Shown: positions 8,692 through 18,426, counted from the stretch's first letter. The stretch: DNA of 64,000 bases from Bradyrhizobium yuanmingense (GCF_900094575.1 NZ_FMAE01000001.1:868001-932000), one strand, 5' to 3'. Numbers and translations: made by a program. Notes: generated by a model from the sequence alone, not told the origin.

Positions 8692-11600
8692 ATGATCTCA
8701 AAGTTCTTCATCGAGCGGCCGGTCCTCTCGAACGTCATCGCGCTGTTGATGATCCTGATCGGCGGCGTCGCGCTGTTCAATCTGGCCATCGCGCAATATC
8801 CCGACGTGGTGCCACCGACCGTGCAGGTCACCACGCGCTATCCCGGCGCCAGCGCCAAGACCGTGATCGATACCGTGGCGCTGCCGATCGAGCAGCAGGT
8901 CAACGGCGTCGAGGACATGCTCTACATGCAGTCCTACAGCGGCTCCGACGGCACCTACACGCTGACCGTGACCTTCAAGATCGGCACCGACCTCAACTTC
9001 GCGCAGGTGCTGGTGCAGAACCGCGTCTCCAGCGCATTGTCGCAATTGCCGCAAGCCGTGCAGAACCAGGGCGTCACCGTGCAGAAGCGGTCGACCTCGA
9101 TCCTGCTGTTCGTGACGCTCACCTCGCCGGATGCGAGGTACGACAGCCTCTACTTGAGCAACTACGCCACCATCAACATCCGCGACGAGCTCTCGCGCCT
9201 GCCCGGCGTCGGCAACGTCACCGTATTCGGCGCCGGGCAATACTCGATGCGGATCTGGCTCGATCCCAACAAGCTGCAGGTGCGTGGCCTGGTGCCGCAG
9301 GACGTGATCCAGGCGATCCAGCAGCAGAGCCAGCAGGTCGCCGCCGGTCAGGTCGGCGCGCCGCCGACGCCGCCGGGACAAGCGTTCCAGTACACGCTGA
9401 ACGTCAACGGACGGCTCGACGACGCCGGCCAGTTCGAGAACATCATCGTCAAGACGGGCACGAGCGGCGACGTCACGCGGGTGCGCGACGTCGGCTGGGT
9501 CGAACTCGGCGCGCAGACCTACAGCCAGATCTTCTCGCTCAACAAGCAGCCCGCGGTCGGCATCGGCGTGTTCCAGTCGCCGGGCGCCAACGCGCTGCAG
9601 GTCGAGCAGGCCGTCGAGAGGAAGATGGCGGAGCTCGCCAAGCGCTTCCCCGAAGGCATCAAGTACGACACGCCGTTCGACACCACCAAGTTCGTCGAGG
9701 CCTCGGTGCACGAGGTCTATATGACCCTGATCGAGGCCGGCCTGCTGGTGCTGGTCGTGATCCTCATCTTCCTGCAGGACTGGCGCGCGATGCTAGTGCC
9801 GGCGACGACCGTGCCTGTCACCATCATCGGCGCCTTCGCCGCGATGGCGGCACTCGGCTTCACCATCAACATGTCGACGCTGTTTGCGATCGTGCTCGCG
9901 ATCGGCATCGTGGTCGACGACGCCATCGTCGTGGTCGAGGGCGCCGCCCACAACATCGAACAGGGCATGAACGGCCACGACGCCGCGATCCGCGCGATGG
10001 ACCAGCTGTTCGCGCCGATCGTCGGCATCACGCTGGTGCTGATCTCGGTGTTCCTGCCCGCTTCGTTCCTCGCCGGACTGACCGGGCGCATCTACTCGCA
10101 ATTCGCGCTGGTGATCGCCGCGACCGCCCTGCTCTCCGCCATCAACGCCGCGACCTTGAAGCCGACGCAATGCGCGCTGTGGCTGCGGCCGGCCGTGCCG
10201 CCGGAGCAGCGCAATTTCTTCTATCGGGGCTTCAATGCGGTCTACAACCGCGTCGAGCGCGGCTACACAAGGCTGATCACGTTCCTCGTGAAGCACGCCA
10301 CCATCTCGGTCGCGTTCGCACTGCTGATCATCGCCGCCAGCGGCTATGGCCTGTCGCGGGTGCCGACCGGCTTCCTGCCGATCGAGGACCAGGGCTATCT
10401 GATCGCCGCGGTGCAGCTGCCCGACGGCGCCGCGCTGGAGCGGACGCAGGCCGTGCTCGACAAAGCGAGCGGGCTGATCAAGGACACGCCCGGCGTGGCG
10501 CAGGTCATCACCATCGCCGGCATCTCCGCGCTCGACAACAGCGCCAGCCTCGCCAATGCCGGTGTCGCCTACATCATCCTGAAGGATTGGGACGCGCGTA
10601 AAGGGCCCGGTGAGGATCTGCGCTCGCTGGTCTTTGGCCTGAACGACAAGCTCGCTGATATCATGGAGGCGCGCACCATCGTGTTGCCGCCGCCGCCGAT
10701 CCAGGGCATCGGCAACGCCGCCGGCTTCTCGATGCAGGTCGAGCTGCGCGACGGCAACAGCGATTTCGCCAAGCTGCAGGCCATCACCGGCGCGATGGTC
10801 ACCAACGCTCAAAGCCAGAGCGCGCTGCAGCGCGTGCAGTCCTCGTTCCGCTCCTCGGTGCCGCAATTCAACGTCGAGATCGACCGCGTCAAGACTCAGA
10901 CGCTTCATGTCACCACGGATCAGGTGTTCTCGGCACTGTCTACCTATCTCGGCTCTTCCTATGTCAACCAGTTCAACAAGTTCGGCCGCGTGTTCCAGGT
11001 CTATACGCAAGCCGATCCCGCCTTCCGCGTCACCGAGCGCGACATCGCCAACATGCAGGTGCGCAACTCGAATGGCGACATGATCCCGCTCGGCACCGTC
11101 GCAAAGATCACGCCGGCCACCGGCCCGTCGCTGATCAGCCTCTACAATCTCTATCCGTCCTCGACCGTGATCGGCCTGCCGGCGCAGGGCTATTCGTCGG
11201 GCCAATCGCTGAAGCTGATGGAGGAAATCGCGGACAAGACGTTGCCGCCCGGCACCGGCTATGAATGGACCGCGATGTCGTATCAGGAGAAGGCGGTCTC
11301 GAACCAGATCTACTGGGTGTTCGGCCTCGCCATGCTGCTGGTCTATCTCGTGCTCGCCGGCCAGTACGAGAGCTGGTACGCGCCGATCTCGGTGATTCTC
11401 GCCGTGCCGCTGTCGCTGCTCGGGCCGATGCTGATCCTCTCCGCCCTCAAGATCGACAACAATCTCTATTGCCAGATCGGCTTGATCCTGCTCATCGCGC
11501 TGTCCGCCAAGAACGCCATCCTGATCGTCGAGGTCGGGCTCGAGCTGCACGGTCGCGACGGCAAGCCGATCATCGAATCCGCGATCGAGGCGGCGCGCGC

Positions 11601-11844
11601 CCGCTTCCGGCCGATCCTGATGACCTCGTTCGCCTTCATCCTCGGCGTCGTCCCGCTGGTGCTCGCCACCGGCGCCGGCGCCAGCGCGCGCAAGTCGATC
11701 GGCATCACCGTGTTCTCGGGCATGCTGGCCTCGACCTGCCTTGCGGTGCTGTTCGTGCCGGCCTTCTTCGTCGTGGTGCAGCATTTCGAGAACTGGCGGT
11801 CGTCGAAGAAGAAGCCGCAGGCGGTGGCGGAGGTGAAGCCCTAA
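8692..11844 (+). CDS. RND-family multidrug efflux permease (HAE1 type)
   Basis: 1050 residues, the normal length for AcrB/MexF-type proteins. The start MISKFFIERPVLSNVIAL is typical, and the proton-relay pair lies in TM4 (AIGIVVDDAIVVVE, Asp409-Asp410). The large periplasmic loops, the second copy of the fold (VPTGFLPIEDQGYLI near residue 570) and the C-terminal helices (SAKNAILIVE, then RFRPILMTSFAFILG) are all intact. It exports lipophilic compounds using the proton gradient as a trimer with the adaptor encoded just upstream. The stop overlaps the stop of the convergent antiporter gene. Confidence 0.95.
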   Translation: MISKFFIERPVLSNVIALLMILIGGVALFNLAIAQYPDVVPPTVQVTTRYPGASAKTVIDTVALPIEQQVNGVEDMLYMQSYSGSDGTYTLTVTFKIGTDLNFAQVLVQNRVSSALSQLPQAVQNQGVTVQKRSTSILLFVTLTSPDARYDSLYLSNYATINIRDELSRLPGVGNVTVFGAGQYSMRIWLDPNKLQVRGLVPQDVIQAIQQQSQQVAAGQVGAPPTPPGQAFQYTLNVNGRLDDAGQFENIIVKTGTSGDVTRVRDVGWVELGAQTYSQIFSLNKQPAVGIGVFQSPGANALQVEQAVERKMAELAKRFPEGIKYDTPFDTTKFVEASVHEVYMTLIEAGLLVLVVILIFLQDWRAMLVPATTVPVTIIGAFAAMAALGFTINMSTLFAIVLAIGIVVDDAIVVVEGAAHNIEQGMNGHDAAIRAMDQLFAPIVGITLVLISVFLPASFLAGLTGRIYSQFALVIAATALLSAINAATLKPTQCALWLRPAVPPEQRNFFYRGFNAVYNRVERGYTRLITFLVKHATISVAFALLIIAASGYGLSRVPTGFLPIEDQGYLIAAVQLPDGAALERTQAVLDKASGLIKDTPGVAQVITIAGISALDNSASLANAGVAYIILKDWDARKGPGEDLRSLVFGLNDKLADIMEARTIVLPPPPIQGIGNAAGFSMQVELRDGNSDFAKLQAITGAMVTNAQSQSALQRVQSSFRSSVPQFNVEIDRVKTQTLHVTTDQVFSALSTYLGSSYVNQFNKFGRVFQVYTQADPAFRVTERDIANMQVRNSNGDMIPLGTVAKITPATGPSLISLYNLYPSSTVIGLPAQGYSSGQSLKLMEEIADKTLPPGTGYEWTAMSYQEKAVSNQIYWVFGLAMLLVYLVLAGQYESWYAPISVILAVPLSLLGPMLILSALKIDNNLYCQIGLILLIALSAKNAILIVEVGLELHGRDGKPIIESAIEAARARFRPILMTSFAFILGVVPLVLATGAGASARKSIGITVFSGMLASTCLAVLFVPAFFVVVQHFENWRSSKKKPQAVAEVKP

Positions 11845-14108
11845 CCCTGCTCCGACGGCGCCTGCCGCGCCTCGCCGCTCGAGACCAGGAGCACCGAGAC
11901 CTTCGACTGTCGCAGCACTGCATCGGCGACGCCGCCGAAGGAGAGATGGTCGGCCTGGATCCGGTCAACGCCCATGACGACGAGGTCGACGTCGGTGGTG
12001 TCGATCTCGCGCAGAATCGCCGCCTCCGGCGCGCGGTTCACGCGCAGGGTCGTGGTGATGTCGACGTCGTAGCGGGCGGCGAGATCGCTGGTGTCCTTGA
12101 GGATGCCTGTCTCCTGGCTCAACCCGCGCGAGCGACCGTGCTGCGCACCCTTGTCGCGCGTCGTCGCTACATAGACCACCCGGAGCGAACCTGAGCCGGC
12201 CTGCGCCAGCGCCACGGCGACCTCGGCACCGCGCTTGGAGACGGCGCTGCCGGACACGGGAACGAGGATGTTGAGCGCCTCGGGCATCGGCTGTTTCAGG
12301 TGCTTGCCCTTGGCGGCCACGATCGCAAGCGGTCCTTCGAACTTCGCGGCAATATCCTCGACCTTGCGATCGAAACGGTCCTTGGTGGCGGCGACCTTGG
12401 CGATGCCGACGACCAGGAGATCGAAGCCCTTGCGCGCCTCGTCGGCAATGGTCTCGCCAAGCTCCGCGCGCCTGGTGCGGCTGATGACATCGACGCTGCC
12501 GGCATCGTTGTCGCTGTTGGCGGAGACGGTTTCGGCCGCCTTCTTCACCACGGCTTCGTGGCTCACTTCCTCGCCGCGCCTCTTCTCTTGTTCCTCGGCG
12601 CGCTTGCCGATATGCAGCACCGTGATCGGCAGGCCGCGCATGCCGGCGATCAGTCCGGCGACATGCGCGGCGAAGGTGGCGTTGACGCTCTCGTCCACCG
12701 CGAGCAAGGGACGTTCGAGATTGGCGACGAAGCCGCGCCTCTCGAACTCCTCGCGCTCCAACCGCTCCTTCTCCTCCGCGCTCATCGGCAGCCTGGCCAG
12801 CGCCGCGCGCAGCATCGGCGGCATCGCCATGGTGGTCACGATCGCCATCGTCACGATCATCGTGAACAGGTTCTGGCTGAGCACGCCGATCGACAGGCCA
12901 ATGGTCGCGATGATGACCTCGGTCGAGCCGCGCGCGTTCATGCCGCTGGCGAGGGCCAGCGACTCCCTCCCGTTCAACCCGCCCACGGTGCCGCCGACGA
13001 ACGCGCCACCGAACTTGCCGACGCTGGCGATCACGACGAGCAGGCCGGTGAGCATCAGGAGGTCGGGATCGCGCAGCACCGTGAGATCGGCGCTGAGCCC
13101 GGCGAGACCGAAGAACACCGGCATGAAGAAGCTTGAGATCAGCCCGCGCAGGCGCTCGTCGATCTGCCGCGTCAGGATCGGCGATTCCCCGACCAGGATG
13201 CCGGCGACGAAGGCACCTAATACGGTGTGGACGCCGATCAGATGCGTGATCATCGACATGACGCTCATCAGCAGCAGGATCACGGAGATGACCGCGGCCG
13301 CGCTGACGAGATTGTCGTTGGCCCAGCGGATCAGCTGGAATACCAGGCGGCGGCCGATGGTGAAGCTGACCGCGAGGAAGGCGAGCGTTCCCAGCACCGA
13401 CTTGGTCACGGAAGCGATGTCGAGCGAGCCTTGCGAAGCGAGGCTGAAAATGACGGCGATGATGATCCAGCCGATGGTGTCGTCGATCACGGCGGTCGCG
13501 ACGATGATCTGCCCAACGTTGCGGCGCATGAAGTTCATCTCGCGCACGACGACCGCGACGATCTTCACCGAGGAGATCGACAGCGCCGTGCCCATGAACA
13601 GCGACGCCACCAGGCGCTCCTGCGGATTGGGCAGCAGCGCATCCGGCAGGAACTCGCCGAGTGCGAAGCCGCAGGCGAACGGCACGACCATGCCAGCGAT
13701 CGATATCGCGATCGCGGCCCTGCCCACCTTCCGGACCAGCTTGAGGTCGGTTTCCATGCCGGTCAGCAGCAAAAGCAGCAGGATGCCGAACTGGGCGATG
13801 CCGGCGATCATCGCCTTCTGCTCGGGCGTGTTGGGAAAGATCGCGGCTTGCGCCTCGGGCCAAATCCAGCCGAGCAATGACGGCCCCAGGATGATGCCGG
13901 CGAGCAGCTCGCCGATCACTGAGGGTTGGCCGACGCGCATCATGATCTCGCCGAGGCCGCGACCCACCGCGATTAGCAGGACGATCTGCGCCACCAGCAG
14001 GAATTCGGACGGGCCGGCCGATTTGCCCGCTTCGGCGCCGGCCGCATTGGTGGTGAGGATGAGCGCCGCGGGGACGAGGCCGACCGGCCGGAGCAAGGTC
14101 CACAGCAT
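11841..14108 (-). CDS. CPA2-type cation:proton antiporter with two C-terminal universal-stress (Usp) domains
   Basis: 755 residues from ATG 14108. About residues 30-420 form a hydrophobic Na+/H+ exchanger-fold domain with around 12 membrane segments; typical blocks are GQPSVIGELLAGIILGPSLL, TGMETDLKL, and GALNARGSTE-like SGMNARGSTEVIIA. The remainder consists of two tandem cytoplasmic Usp-like domains (starting LLAVDESVNATFAAHVAGLI and ILVPVSGSAVSKRGAEVAVA; the second ends VVMGVDRIQADHLSFGG). No TrkA nucleotide-binding domain is seen. It probably moves K+ or Na+ against protons, with the Usp domains sensing adenine nucleotides. It converges on the RND gene, with stops overlapping by 3 bp. Confidence 0.9.
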   Translation of the reverse strand: MLWTLLRPVGLVPAALILTTNAAGAEAGKSAGPSEFLLVAQIVLLIAVGRGLGEIMMRVGQPSVIGELLAGIILGPSLLGWIWPEAQAAIFPNTPEQKAMIAGIAQFGILLLLLLTGMETDLKLVRKVGRAAIAISIAGMVVPFACGFALGEFLPDALLPNPQERLVASLFMGTALSISSVKIVAVVVREMNFMRRNVGQIIVATAVIDDTIGWIIIAVIFSLASQGSLDIASVTKSVLGTLAFLAVSFTIGRRLVFQLIRWANDNLVSAAAVISVILLLMSVMSMITHLIGVHTVLGAFVAGILVGESPILTRQIDERLRGLISSFFMPVFFGLAGLSADLTVLRDPDLLMLTGLLVVIASVGKFGGAFVGGTVGGLNGRESLALASGMNARGSTEVIIATIGLSIGVLSQNLFTMIVTMAIVTTMAMPPMLRAALARLPMSAEEKERLEREEFERRGFVANLERPLLAVDESVNATFAAHVAGLIAGMRGLPITVLHIGKRAEEQEKRRGEEVSHEAVVKKAAETVSANSDNDAGSVDVISRTRRAELGETIADEARKGFDLLVVGIAKVAATKDRFDRKVEDIAAKFEGPLAIVAAKGKHLKQPMPEALNILVPVSGSAVSKRGAEVAVALAQAGSGSLRVVYVATTRDKGAQHGRSRGLSQETGILKDTSDLAARYDVDITTTLRVNRAPEAAILREIDTTDVDLVVMGVDRIQADHLSFGGVADAVLRQSKVSVLLVSSGEARQAPSEQG

Positions 14109-14366
14109 GCAGGCGTCATTTCCCCTTTACCCGGCCCCGCTGTCGGGGCCACGGGGATAGAACCCGCGGGAGGCGGCGGGAGTTCCTGCCGCGCACGACG
14201 GGACGGAGGGGGCAAAAACGCCAAACGCGAAAACAACCCCATGCACAGTAGGGATGCCGTTGAAAACTTTCAAAAAGTTCGGCTTTGCCGAAACGGCTTG
14301 CTCCGTCGGGCAAAACACTGGCAGAATGGCATCGTGGGTGGCATGGCGAGGGTGCCTCCTCATTCT
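14109..14366. other. Gene-free stretch with hairpins between antiporter and repeat
   Basis: No convincing reading frame is present. A perfect hairpin, GGCCCCG-CTGT-CGGGGCC, lies at 14133-14150, just upstream of the antiporter start on the minus strand. A second short hairpin, TTCGGC-TTT-GCCGAA, is at about 14280-14295. Short frames through this stretch are Pro/Ala/Arg-rich and lack ribosome sites. The hairpin near 14140 could be an attenuator-like leader structure for the antiporter mRNA. Confidence 0.45.
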
Positions 14367-14485
14367 CCGTCATTCCGAGCGCAGCGACTTGTCCGCCGAA
14401 GCCTTGGCGAAGGCGGAAGCAATCCAGAATTTTTCCGCGGCGGCAATTTGGATTGCTTCGTCGCAAGGGCTCCTCGCAATGACGG
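14367..14485. repeat. Palindromic intergenic repeat, family A, with an inserted inner hairpin
   Basis: The ends read CCGTCATTCCGAGCGCAG and CTCGCAATGACGG, the outer arms of the family A repeat seen at 18-23 kb and 37 kb (with one mismatch, CC for TG, in the left arm). Unlike the other copies the left arm contains an extra hairpin, TCCGCC...GGCGGA, at 14392-14417. It lies just past the MFS stop codon. Confidence 0.8.
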
Positions 14486-14500
14486 TGGAGAGAGTCTCCC

Positions 14501-15673
14501 TCACACCACCTGCGGTGTCCTGATCTCGCGCGGCAGGATCAGCGCGGCGGCGATCGCGAGCAGGCAGAGGGCGGCGAAGGCGTGCAGCATGGTGACGAAG
14601 CCGCCCCGCTCATAGAGCCAGGCGACCAGACCGACGGAGGCACCGGCCGCGGTGAAACCGACGAAATAGCGCACGGCATAGGCGCGCGAACGCCACTCTT
14701 CCGTGGTGTATTTGCCGACCATGGCGTCGTTGACCGTCACCTGCCCGAACGCACCCATGACGATGCCGATCGAAACGACGATCAGCGGCAGGTTGGACAG
14801 GCTCGCGGCCAGATACAGGAATGGCGCCAGCATGAAGGAAAGTGGCAGCGCCACCGTCTTCAGGGAGTAGCGGTCGAGCAGCCGGCCGATCGTGTACTGC
14901 GTCATCGCGCCGAACACGTAGACGCCGGCGGCGATGACACCTAACAGCGCCGGGCTCTTGGTCAGGTCCGCAAGGCGCTCGGCGAACAGCTTTGGCAGCG
15001 CCACGGTGACGGCGTTGAAGGTCGTGGAGATCGCGATCACCACGATCAGCAGCGCCAGGATCACGCGCCACATGTCCTGCCTGGCCACCCGCGCCTGCGC
15101 CGCCGCTTGCTTCGAGCCCTTGCGGTCCTCGTGCACGACGCTCAGCGCGAAGGCGATGCCGATCAGGACCGTAACCGCGCCAGGAACGATGAACGCAAAA
15201 CGCCAGCCGAGATATTGGCCGATCACGCCGGTGACCAGGGCCGACGACGCCACGCCGAGATTGCCCCAGACGCCATTGATGCCCATCTCGCGGCCGAGCC
15301 GGTCGGCGTAGGACACGATCATGGCGGTGCCGACGGGATGATAGATCGACGCAAAGATGCCGATCGCAAGCAGCGCCGCGCCGAGCTGCACGGGGGTCTG
15401 CACGAAGCCGACCGCGATCATCGAAAGGCCGATGCCGACGAAGAAGATCAGCATCATGTGGCGGCGGCTCCAGCGATCGCCCAGCCAGCCGGTGAGCAGC
15501 GAGCCGGCGCCGAAGGCAACGAAGCCCGGCGTCGCGTAGGGCAAGAGTTCCGAATAGGCCATGCCGAGCGCCGGGCCCATGATGATGACAGCGGCGGCGA
15601 AGATCAGCATCGAATAATGGTCGATGAAATGACCTGCGTTGACGAAACCGATGACCCGACTGGGGCTGTTCAT
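14501..15673 (-). CDS. Major facilitator superfamily transporter
   Basis: 390 residues from ATG 15673. About twelve hydrophobic segments can be counted. The loop after TM2 reads GWLGDRWSRRHMM, the MFS motif A, and HFIDHYSMLIF in TM1 is typical of the fosmidomycin-resistance/cyanate-like branch. Substrate is not evident. The gene diverges from an AraC-family regulator whose start lies about 50-60 bp away, the usual arrangement for a transporter controlled by its neighbour. Its 3' end runs up to a family A repeat, which may serve as its terminator. Confidence 0.88.
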   Translation of the reverse strand: MNSPSRVIGFVNAGHFIDHYSMLIFAAAVIIMGPALGMAYSELLPYATPGFVAFGAGSLLTGWLGDRWSRRHMMLIFFVGIGLSMIAVGFVQTPVQLGAALLAIGIFASIYHPVGTAMIVSYADRLGREMGINGVWGNLGVASSALVTGVIGQYLGWRFAFIVPGAVTVLIGIAFALSVVHEDRKGSKQAAAQARVARQDMWRVILALLIVVIAISTTFNAVTVALPKLFAERLADLTKSPALLGVIAAGVYVFGAMTQYTIGRLLDRYSLKTVALPLSFMLAPFLYLAASLSNLPLIVVSIGIVMGAFGQVTVNDAMVGKYTTEEWRSRAYAVRYFVGFTAAGASVGLVAWLYERGGFVTMLHAFAALCLLAIAAALILPREIRTPQVV

Positions 15674-15725
15674 TCCCGAATCCTCTCCTGCTCCGAAATG
15701 AGTTATATGTCCTCCCCATGACGGG

Positions 15726-16586
15726 ATGCTGCCAATGACTGTCTTGGAAACGCCAATCCTGCGGGAGGTCCGGAGCAACCACCGCTCGCCCGCGGGCGTG
15801 CACCTGGTCGCCCGCGACTATCCCAAGGGGATGCGGATCGATCTGCACATGCACCGCGAGGCGCAGCTGATCTATGCGGCAAAGGGCACGATGCAGGTGA
15901 CGACGCCCGCCGGACGCTGGCTGGTGCCGCCGGACCGCGCGGTCTGGGTGCCGGCCGGGCTCGAGCATGCCATCGACCTGCTGGCCGACATCGAGATGCG
16001 CACGCTGTATTTCGACCTGTCCTGGCTGAAGCGCGAGCAGCGCTATGACGGCCTGACCAGGGAATTCGTGGTGCGGGTGTCGCCGCTGCTCAATCAGGCG
16101 ATTCTCGCGCTGTTCGACGGGCGCAACACCGAAGAGCGCACCGAGCTCCTGGTGCGCCTGGTGATGCTGGAATTGCACCAGGCCGAGGATTCCGCGACCT
16201 TCGTGCCGCTGCCGCGCGAAGCGCGCTGCCGCCGCGCGGCGATGATCGTGCTCGACGATCCCACCGGCCTGCACGACATCGACACGCTGGCGCGCGCGGT
16301 CGGAACCTCCGCGCGTACGCTGTCGCGGCTGTTTTCGAGCGAGACGCAGCTGAGCTTCAAGAGCTGGTGCCAGCGCGCGAGGATTGCGGCGGCGATCGAG
16401 CGGATATCGACGGATGCGAGCGTGTCGGTGAAGCAGCTCGCGACCCAGCTCGGCTATGCCAGCGTGCCGGCGTTCTCGGCCGCATTCCGCCAGGTGACGG
16501 GTCGGACGCCGACGGAGTTTGCAGCACACGCGGTGTCGTCGCCCGGCTTGACCGGGCGACCCAGTACGCCGAGACGGCTCGGCTAG
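15726..16586 (+). CDS. AraC-family regulator with N-terminal cupin, divergent from the MFS gene
   Basis: 286 residues from ATG 15726 (a second in-frame ATG at 15735 is equally possible). The first 100 residues are a cupin-like ligand domain (HMHREAQLIYAAKGTMQVTT, then VPPDRAVWVPAGLEHAID). The last 110 contain the two AraC helix-turn-helices (IDTLARAVGTSARTLSRLFS; VSVKQLATQLGYASVPAFSA, then FRQVTGRTPTEF). The family normally ends soon after TPTEF; here about 17 more residues come from a palindromic repeat that runs through the stop codon (see 16538-16636). Likely target: the adjacent MFS gene. Confidence 0.9.
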   Translation: MLPMTVLETPILREVRSNHRSPAGVHLVARDYPKGMRIDLHMHREAQLIYAAKGTMQVTTPAGRWLVPPDRAVWVPAGLEHAIDLLADIEMRTLYFDLSWLKREQRYDGLTREFVVRVSPLLNQAILALFDGRNTEERTELLVRLVMLELHQAEDSATFVPLPREARCRRAAMIVLDDPTGLHDIDTLARAVGTSARTLSRLFSSETQLSFKSWCQRARIAAAIERISTDASVSVKQLATQLGYASVPAFSAAFRQVTGRTPTEFAAHAVSSPGLTGRPSTPRRLG

Positions 16587-16636
16587 AATCGAGAAGCTGC
16601 GGCGTACTGGATGCCCCGGTCAAGCCGGGGCATGAC
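16538..16636. repeat. Palindromic repeat, family B
   Basis: Left end GTCGCCCGGCTTGACCGGGC, followed by CCAGTACGCCG; right end CGGCGTACTGG, followed by GCCCCGGTCAAGCCGGGGC and ATGAC. The two halves are complementary, giving a long imperfect hairpin around a roughly 28 bp centre. Different in sequence from family A. The stop codon of the AraC gene (16584-16586) lies in the centre of the element. Confidence 0.85.
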
Positions 16637-16810
16637 AGCGCGTTGGAATGAGCACTGCCCGGCATATCATCGACCCGTTCCGGCATGCCCTCATTCTCCA
16701 AACGCACGGCGGAGCGAAAGATGCCGCATTCGCCTGCTTGATTGTGATCGGCTTGCACCCAAATCCCGTGTAAGCTTGCCGCATCGCACAGACCTGATAC
16801 GAAAGCCCCG

Positions 16811-18163
16811 ATGGCCAACGCCTTCTTCTCCGACCTGCTTGCCACCATCTCCGAGCGCGGCCGCACGTTGCTTCGCCGGGGGGACGCCGCCGATACCAAG
16901 CATGATGCCGACGGACTGCTCGAGCTCTGCGATGCGCTGCTGTCGGGCCGGGGCGAAGCCTCGGGCACGGCGATGGCGCGCGAGGTGCTCGACATCTACC
17001 GGGAGCTGGACGCTGCGGGACGCCGCGCCTTCTTCGAGGGATTGGTGCGCGATTTCGGTCCCGACCGGGAGCGCCTGTCCAAGGCGATCGAGACATGGCG
17101 GGCCGCGCCCAGCGACGAGGACGCAAGCTCGCTGCACTTCGCTTCCGAGCCGCGCCGGCAGGAGCTGATCCGGCGGCTCAACCGCGCGCCCGGCGGTACC
17201 GGCGATCTCGTCAACATGCGCGCCGATCTGCTCGGCATGATGAACGGGCACACCGATCTCGCCGCGCTCGACCGCGACGTCTCGCATCTTCTTTCTTCGT
17301 GGTTCAATAGGGGGTTTCTCGTGCTGCGCAGGATCGACTGGTCGACGCCGGCCAACATCCTCGAAAAGATCATCCGTTATGAGGCCGTGCACGAGATCTC
17401 GGACTGGGATGATCTGCGCCGCCGCATCGATCCGGTCGACCGGCGCTGCTACGCCTTCTTCCATCCTGCGATGGTGGACGAGCCCTTGATCTTCGTCGAG
17501 GTGGCGCTGACCGAGACGATCCCCGGCGCGATCCAGCCCCTGCTCGCAGTCGACCGCCAGCACCTGCAGATCGAGCGCGCGCGCACCGCCGTGTTCTATT
17601 CGATCTCCAACACCCAGCGCGGCCTGGGCGGCATCTCCTTCGGCAGCTTCCTGATCAAGCAGGTGGTGGAAGAGCTGCGCCGCGAGTTGCCGAAGCTCGA
17701 CACCTTCGTCACGCTGTCGCCGGTGCCGGGCTTCATGGCCTGGGTTAAGCAGGACAAGGATCTGCCGCTGTCGGACGAGGACCGCGAGGTGCTGAGGCGC
17801 CTCGACGATCCCAGATGGTTCGAGAGCCCGGAGACGGCGGCGCTGCTCCGCGCCGTGCTGGAGCCGCTCGCGGCGCACTATTTCCTCAAGGCGCGCACGC
17901 CGAAGGGCAAGCTGATCGATTCCGTCGCCCGCTTCCATCTCGGCAACGGCGCTCGGCTGGAGCGCATCAACTGGCTGGGCGACCTCTCGCCCAAGGGAAT
18001 GCGCGAGTCCGCCGGCGTCATGGTCAACTACCTCTACCGCCTCGACGACATCGAGAAGAACCACGAGGCCTATGCCAATGACGGCGAGGTCGTGGCGTCG
18101 AGCGCGGTGAAGAAGCTGCTGAAGGGCGAAGGGCGAAGGCTGCTGGATATGCGGCTGTCGTAG
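16811..18163 (+). CDS. Malonyl-CoA decarboxylase
   Basis: 450 residues, the normal length for the family. The N-terminal helical domain covers about 1-150. The catalytic domain contains SPVPGFMAWVKQ and, near the C-terminus, VARFHLGNGARLERINWLGD, the family signature bearing the catalytic His, then SPKGMRESAGVMVNYLY. It converts malonyl-CoA to acetyl-CoA and CO2, used by rhizobia to grow on malonate or to drain malonyl-CoA. No malonyl-CoA synthetase or malonate carrier gene is adjacent, so here it stands alone. Two family A repeats follow. Confidence 0.93.
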   Translation: MANAFFSDLLATISERGRTLLRRGDAADTKHDADGLLELCDALLSGRGEASGTAMAREVLDIYRELDAAGRRAFFEGLVRDFGPDRERLSKAIETWRAAPSDEDASSLHFASEPRRQELIRRLNRAPGGTGDLVNMRADLLGMMNGHTDLAALDRDVSHLLSSWFNRGFLVLRRIDWSTPANILEKIIRYEAVHEISDWDDLRRRIDPVDRRCYAFFHPAMVDEPLIFVEVALTETIPGAIQPLLAVDRQHLQIERARTAVFYSISNTQRGLGGISFGSFLIKQVVEELRRELPKLDTFVTLSPVPGFMAWVKQDKDLPLSDEDREVLRRLDDPRWFESPETAALLRAVLEPLAAHYFLKARTPKGKLIDSVARFHLGNGARLERINWLGDLSPKGMRESAGVMVNYLYRLDDIEKNHEAYANDGEVVASSAVKKLLKGEGRRLLDMRLS

Positions 18164-18183
18164 GGGGCGGACACTTACCACAT

Positions 18184-18256
18184 CGTCATTGCGAGCACAG
18201 CGAAGCAATGCCGCCGTGGAAAGATTCTGGATTGCTTCGCTGCGCTCGCAATGACG
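18184..18256. repeat. Palindromic repeat, family A (short-left-arm copy)
   Basis: Outer arms CGTCATTGCGAG and CTCGCAATGACG, inner arm GAAGCAAT / ATTGCTTC. The left arm is about 13 bp shorter than in other copies. It sits 20 bp after the malonyl-CoA decarboxylase stop, where the hairpin could end transcription. Confidence 0.85.
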
Positions 18257-18337
18257 GAGTATGTGGTGACAGCTTGCGAAACCCAACGACCGCCCGCTGC
18301 AGGCTCGGACAACCACGGATGACTTCGGCTCTCTCCA

Positions 18338-18426
18338 CCGTCATTGCGAGGAGCCCTTGCGACGAAGCAATCCAGGCTGCTGCCGCGGAAAGATCCTGGA
18401 TTGCTTCGCTACGCTCGCAATGACGG
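18338..18426. repeat. Palindromic repeat, family A
   Basis: Full copy: CCGTCATTGCGAG, then GACGAAGCAATCCAG, a centre of about 20 bp, CTGGATTGCTTCG and CTCGCAATGACGG. Lies 45 bp beyond the stop of the GIY-YIG gene, so it may also be that gene's terminator. Confidence 0.85.

Noticed and set aside
9793..11784. 663-codon open frame antisense to the RND permease
   Set aside because: Shadow of the conserved permease frame; Arg/Asp/His-rich with no domain.
14133..14150. Remnant tRNA or attachment site near the antiporter start
   Set aside because: Only a simple GC-rich hairpin can be folded; no cloverleaf or direct repeat elsewhere in the window supports an integration site.
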